64,000 nucleotides of DNA, taken from the NCBI GenBank assembly GCA_021399445.1, contig JAJTUQ010000007.1:930001-994000 (forward strand), given 5' to 3'. This stretch comes from Xylogone sp. PMI_703 (Eukaryota > Ascomycota > Leotiomycetes). Below the pieces are notes generated by a model, which was not told where the DNA came from, ran no database searches, and saw only the letters and a list, made by a program, of their open reading frames with translations. The translations under genes were made by a program, and so were the position numbers. Below, piece after piece: positions 60,204 to 64,000 of this stretch; the stretch's first letter is position 1, and each line of letters starts with the position of its first letter.

Positions 60204-61406
60204 TCACTGTTTGAGATGCCAGGACGGGACAAAAGCCTTGACCTTCAATAGTTTCTCTCCGTCATCAGCAGTCCATTCCACCTTAAACTCATCAGACGGA
60301 TTGTAGCCACCAACACCTTGTTCTACAGGCACTGAGACATCAGTCATTATCTCTAATCTGCAAAGACCTAGTCCAATGTTCCCGACGCCTGCCAGCCATT
60401 TCCCAGCACTCCGACCTCTTTTTTCGAATCGACCAATACTGGTCTCTCGAGGCACCGCTGCTGCGATGTTCTGTGCTCCCAGCTCATTATCAGGAAGGTA
60501 TTCTAAAGCCTCTGGAATCGGCTCATCTTTCCCATAAATCATAACGGGCAAGATACGTTTCCTTACAACCCCAGTGTGGTGTGTTCTAATTGTCAACTCC
60601 TGGCCGACGTAGCATCCCTTTCTGTAATCAATCCCGCCCATGAAGTCGATATTACTTTCCTGGGGCAGTGCAGTCTCCCTTATTAGCTCATCCTGACCCT
60701 CCGGCACTCCCTTCAAATATCTTCGAATTTTATACGCATCTTCTGTAGTTTCTTCCAGGTCCTCTTCTGGCTTCTGTCCATTGGGTAAAATCAAGCGCTT
60801 TCCCATGCCAGGAGCCCTCTTGTCTTCGCATTCGCCCTCTACCTGAGTGCCTCCACGTTCATTGCTACTAGATCCACTCGCGGATCCTGCCAACGAATGT
60901 CTTGTCCACCTATTTTTACTTCCCTCGCTACCGTTTTCGTTCCAAACACTCCACACAGTTTTCTCCCCAACATCCAGGAGCCTAACGTCAAACTTCGCCC
61001 TAAGTTTATAGCGCTTGATATGCTTGCTCAATCTCTCCGCCTCCTTTGTATCTACCTCAATTAGCCATCCTCCCACGCCTCCGGCATTGTAAGGGTAAAT
61101 GAAGACATCGTTTAAAATTCTCCCTTGCGCATTTAAAAAAGCAGTATAAAATCCATCACTTCGTGGCTCCTTGGTTGAGGAGAAGATATTAGCTGTTATT
61201 ACTCCCTGAAGGTAGTGCGTTGAATCGGGCCCAGTTAGGGAGATAAGACGTCGAGATAGGAGGGGCGAGTAACCCGAAGGCGGGGGAGAGGGAGGTGCAT
61301 GAGTACTGGTACTCTGATGACGGATTGGGATTCGGGAGAGACACGAGGTGCATATATAAGGAACTCGACCAGAGAATCCTGGGAAGCGTGTAGGCTTCAT
61401 TGCCAT
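60204..61406 (-). CDS. IBA57: Mitochondrial iron-sulfur assembly protein IBA57/CAF17
   Basis: This is a GcvT-like, folate-binding-fold protein that helps ISCA proteins build 4Fe-4S clusters for aconitase, lipoate synthase and radical-SAM enzymes. It is a single exon of 400 residues. The N-terminus is basic and Ser-rich and suits mitochondrial import. The folate-fold start is SRRLISLTGPDSTHYLQGVI (about 51-70). The signature KGCYVGQE occurs near residue 268 (GGIDYRKGCYVGQELTIRTHHTG-type region). An acidic, Ser/Gly-rich insertion of about 70 residues (around 170-240) is low complexity and probably a loop. It is convergent with the J-protein gene 196 bases away. Confidence 0.93.
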   Translation of the reverse strand: MAMKPTRFPGFSGRVPYICTSCLSRIPIRHQSTSTHAPPSPPPSGYSPLLSRRLISLTGPDSTHYLQGVITANIFSSTKEPRSDGFYTAFLNAQGRILNDVFIYPYNAGGVGGWLIEVDTKEAERLSKHIKRYKLRAKFDVRLLDVGEKTVWSVWNENGSEGSKNRWTRHSLAGSASGSSSNERGGTQVEGECEDKRAPGMGKRLILPNGQKPEEDLEETTEDAYKIRRYLKGVPEGQDELIRETALPQESNIDFMGGIDYRKGCYVGQELTIRTHHTGVVRKRILPVMIYGKDEPIPEALEYLPDNELGAQNIAAAVPRETSIGRFEKRGRSAGKWLAGVGNIGLGLCRLEIMTDVSVPVEQGVGGYNPSDEFKVEWTADDGEKLLKVKAFVPSWHLKQ

Positions 61407-61904
61407 GTTGAGGAACGCTAAGCTCTCAAGTTGAGAGAAGTTGAAGCTCTGAAGTGACGCAAGAGTCGATAAGCGGCATGTTCCGTCCTGACAAATGGAG
61501 CTTGCAACTACGGGCCTAATACATCCTGAGGACCCCTTAAGTTATTTTGCGGAATAGTAATGTCGTGGCTTTTACGTTTTGTGTCTGCTTTGGAGTTTTG
61601 GATCTCGGGGGTAAAATTGTCTTCTCTTAGTACACCGAGAAATGTATACAAGTTCTGCAACTAGTCTATGGCGAACTAAGTCTGTTGCTGTCCCTAAAAA
61701 ATCAACTTATACTAGTTGTGAAATTCATGATACTGATACTGATACTGCACCGGCAGATAAATCATGTTCCCTATGCACGAGCCAAACCTCTGTTCCAAAA
61801 TGCCTTACCCGCTCCCAACCAACCTTCCAGCTAGTAATAGCATCCCCAGACCCTGGCCATATGATGGTGTAAGCCTGCTGACTATTAATGTAATATTTCC
61901 CACA
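61407..61904. other. Spacer between DCP2 and IBA57
   Basis: About 0.5 kb with only a 76-codon open frame (61642-61872, +) of random composition that overlaps the DCP2 3' flank. I do not accept it as a gene. Confidence 0.45.
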
Positions 61905-64000
61905 TCAGCGTAAACTATCCTTTGCTACTGCATCCAGATAGTTCAGTAAAAATCCTTGATCAGCGGATGATATTTGGGTGTGGCTCTCCTTCCGTGCGCG
62001 AGGGAGTGTTATGCCTTCGTTCCCAGCTAAAGATAGGTCTCCTAAATTAGACATAGGCCTTTCCTCATTTACTAACAAAGGCTGAGCATTCGTTTGCTGG
62101 GCACTATCACCCAATAAAGAGCTAGCAGATGTTGCAGAGGGCGACCTGGCAAAGAGGGATAATAAAGTTTTCTTGTGTTCGTCTGTTTGAGAGATGTGTC
62201 GGTCTAACAGTGGTTGGATATGTGGTATGTTCATGGAAGAAGAGCCCATAGACTGAATAGTAGTTCCGGATGGGGCCGTTGTTTGAGTAGGTCTCTTCAA
62301 AATCTGAGGTTGAAACGGCTTTTCGGACACCGGAGTCTGTGGCTTGCGAGTCGCTAAATGCTCCGTCTCCCAGGTCTGCACTTTTGATCTCTGATTATTA
62401 GATGAAAGGGTTGTTTGGGTACTTGTCTGAGATGGGCGCGGTAGAATAGTTATGGGCCGAGAGTCTGTAGTCACTTCGGAATCTGGCGTGACTGCAATTG
62501 GCCTCATATATTCTTTTTCAACTTCTTTATTTTTCGCGGTCTTTTGGCTTGCTATAACGGATGATGGCAGCTCTGATGCAGATAATTCCACAGCTGCAGT
62601 TTGAAGTGATGTTGATACTGAAGGAGACGCTTGGGGTAATGGTACGGCTGCAGCCTGGCTCTTAGGACTTTTAAATAGACCAAGCAGATTTGATCGGTGC
62701 GCATCACTAACAAGAGGCCTTGAAGCTAAGGGTCCAAAATTCATTGCATCTACAGGATACTGGGCCGGCACTGACTGCGAGGCTATTGCTGCAGAGCCGG
62801 GAACTTGCATATCGGTCGATAGCTCGTGTGGCCGGTTAGACTGAGCATTCTGATCAGAATATGGATGTGAAGATTCAACTGCAGAATCCTGATTTGCATT
62901 AGTAGGACCACGGCTCTTGAACGCATTCAGTAATGCCAGCGAATGACTAGTGAGTTTAGGTTGAGGTGCTCTCGTCTCCCTCGAAACCATTGGTGCATGG
63001 AGGCCGGGAAATTGAGGGTTAGATATGGATGATAAGAGAGAGGCCTGTTGTTGCATGGCCTGTGGGGCCGTGCGGGATTGTGATATCCCATCTGTGAAAA
63101 GAGTTCTCTGTACCTGTGGCGGAAGTGGTTGTGGGTGAAGGAGGTGTTGTGATTGGTAGGCGTACGTATTTGTGAAGCTCGGCTGGTTTGGAACCGATTC
63201 AGTTCGTTGCTGGATCGCAACAGTATGGCTACTTTGGCCTGGGTGATTTTGTAATGTTGGATAGGAGTAGCTATCTATAGAAGGCTGCGCTTGAAAGGTT
63301 GGTGGCAAGCTGGAAAGTGCAGGATGATGTTGATGAAGATGGCGGGGAGTCTCAGGAGCAGGAGGTTGCAGGATGGTATGATTCGAAGGAGTTTGTGGAG
63401 TAATTTTGGTTGGTTCTTGAATCTTTGTTGCAGGATTCCCCTGAAGTAAAGCAAGTAGCGCTTCCCCGGAATTTTTCGAGGCCGGAGATTGGACTGCTGT
63501 TAAAGCTTCTGCTTGGATTCCTTGGGTTGGTGGTTGTATTTTCAGCAGGCGGCTGAGAGCTGCAGTTGCTCCTTCAAGAGTGTCTATTTCTCGAGCTGCG
63601 TGTGTAGGCGGAAGATAGCTTTTTGGCTCTGGCTTCTGATCCTCTTCTGTTAGTGCTTCGTCCTGGCTGAAACCTGATAATAGATGTTGACCGCTCGCAG
63701 CCAGCTTAGCATCCTTCTTCTTCTGTTCCACTACCCATTTCTTTAGAGGTACAAGGAATGGTGCCACCATATAAAACTTATTCGCATTCATAGCTGCCTC
63801 GGGCTGTTGATGGCCTTTCTTTCTGAATGCAGGAAGTTCTGAGAGGCGCCACCACTGGATTTTACTAATTTCCTTTCTCGTTTTCGGCTCAAAGTGAGTA
63901 TCCATGGGTACATTTCTGAACACATATAGCCGCATTTGTTGTTCCCGCATATTTATTTCGATATATTTGACATCCCGATTCTTAGGTACGAGCCCCGCCG
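61905..64000 (-). CDS. DCP2: mRNA decapping enzyme DCP2, C-terminal part (partial)
   Basis: DCP2 removes the 5' cap from mRNA in P bodies. The window holds about 698 codons and the frame is open to the right edge, so the N-terminal regulatory domain and most of the Nudix domain lie outside. What remains of the Nudix end is clear (KNRDVKYIEINMREQQMRLYV, then EPKTRKEISKIQWWRLSELP). A Box-B-like helix (FYMVAPFLVPLKKWV) follows. The long tail is disordered, rich in Gln, Ser and Pro. It contains several short Leu-rich helices of the kind that bind Edc3 or Pat1: GEALLALLQG, SHSLALLNAFK, RSNLLGLFKS, KKTLLSLFAR. The stop is at 61905-61907. Confidence 0.94.
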   Translation of the reverse strand, partial: AGLVPKNRDVKYIEINMREQQMRLYVFRNVPMDTHFEPKTRKEISKIQWWRLSELPAFRKKGHQQPEAAMNANKFYMVAPFLVPLKKWVVEQKKKDAKLAASGQHLLSGFSQDEALTEEDQKPEPKSYLPPTHAAREIDTLEGATAALSRLLKIQPPTQGIQAEALTAVQSPASKNSGEALLALLQGNPATKIQEPTKITPQTPSNHTILQPPAPETPRHLHQHHPALSSLPPTFQAQPSIDSYSYPTLQNHPGQSSHTVAIQQRTESVPNQPSFTNTYAYQSQHLLHPQPLPPQVQRTLFTDGISQSRTAPQAMQQQASLLSSISNPQFPGLHAPMVSRETRAPQPKLTSHSLALLNAFKSRGPTNANQDSAVESSHPYSDQNAQSNRPHELSTDMQVPGSAAIASQSVPAQYPVDAMNFGPLASRPLVSDAHRSNLLGLFKSPKSQAAAVPLPQASPSVSTSLQTAAVELSASELPSSVIASQKTAKNKEVEKEYMRPIAVTPDSEVTTDSRPITILPRPSQTSTQTTLSSNNQRSKVQTWETEHLATRKPQTPVSEKPFQPQILKRPTQTTAPSGTTIQSMGSSSMNIPHIQPLLDRHISQTDEHKKTLLSLFARSPSATSASSLLGDSAQQTNAQPLLVNEERPMSNLGDLSLAGNEGITLPRARKESHTQISSADQGFLLNYLDAVAKDSLR

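Noticed and set aside
1..64000. CRISPR array, rRNA or tRNA genes
   Set aside because: I found no spaced direct-repeat array and no rRNA or convincing tRNA T-arm and acceptor pairing by eye; a tRNAscan run would be decisive for weak or intron-containing tRNAs.

Overview
The window is nuclear DNA of a filamentous ascomycete (Pezizomycotina). The evidence is short spliceosomal introns (about 50-220 bases, GTANGT-type donors, CTGAC-like branch sites), typical fungal proteins (LDB19 arrestin, thymine 7-hydroxylase, HMT1-type half ABC transporter), a PRP8 gene carrying an intein, and a Fot1/pogo-type transposon. Leotiomycetes is my best guess at class level. It rests on family resemblance only and is not firm.

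Layout. Positions 1-14.7 kb hold a ceramide synthase (LAG1, +), a 6.4 kb stretch with no convincing gene, a vacuolar HMT1-like ABC transporter (+), and the mitochondrial COX4 subunit of cytochrome oxidase (-, five exons including a 30-base microexon). Positions 14.7-24.8 kb contain only one supported gene, a two-repeat Myb/SANT protein (-), between long simple-sequence-rich intergenic stretches. From 24.8 to 41.3 kb the genes are dense: PRP8 (-) interrupted by an 890-residue intein with a LAGLIDADG homing endonuclease, ribosomal protein eL34 (+), an NDUFAF6-like complex I assembly factor (-), and RAD5 (+). A 1,883-bp Fot1/pogo-type element (43,236-45,118) lies in the following gene-poor stretch. 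It has perfect 49-bp terminal inverted repeats, and its transposase is broken by three in-frame stops. From 49.2 kb to the end the window is dense again: LDB19/ART-type arrestin (+), iso-orotate decarboxylase (-) head-to-head with thymine 7-hydroxylase (+), a probable MEI4-like meiotic protein (-), vacuolar alkaline phosphatase (-), a CWF23-type J protein (+), IBA57/CAF17 (-), and the C-terminal part of the decapping enzyme DCP2 (-, running off the right edge).

Functional themes. The clearest linked pair is thymine 7-hydroxylase with iso-orotate decarboxylase. Together these enzymes convert thymine to uracil and share a 385-bp divergent promoter. Several other genes are mitochondrial (COX4, NDUFAF6-like, IBA57), vacuolar or membrane-related (HMT1, alkaline phosphatase, LAG1, LDB19), or act in RNA processing (PRP8, CWF23-like, DCP2). 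These look like ordinary neighbours, not clusters. The most unusual sequence is the large PRP8 intein, which has two accessory stretches I cannot assign. All exon structures were read by eye from splice signals and reading frame, without transcript data.
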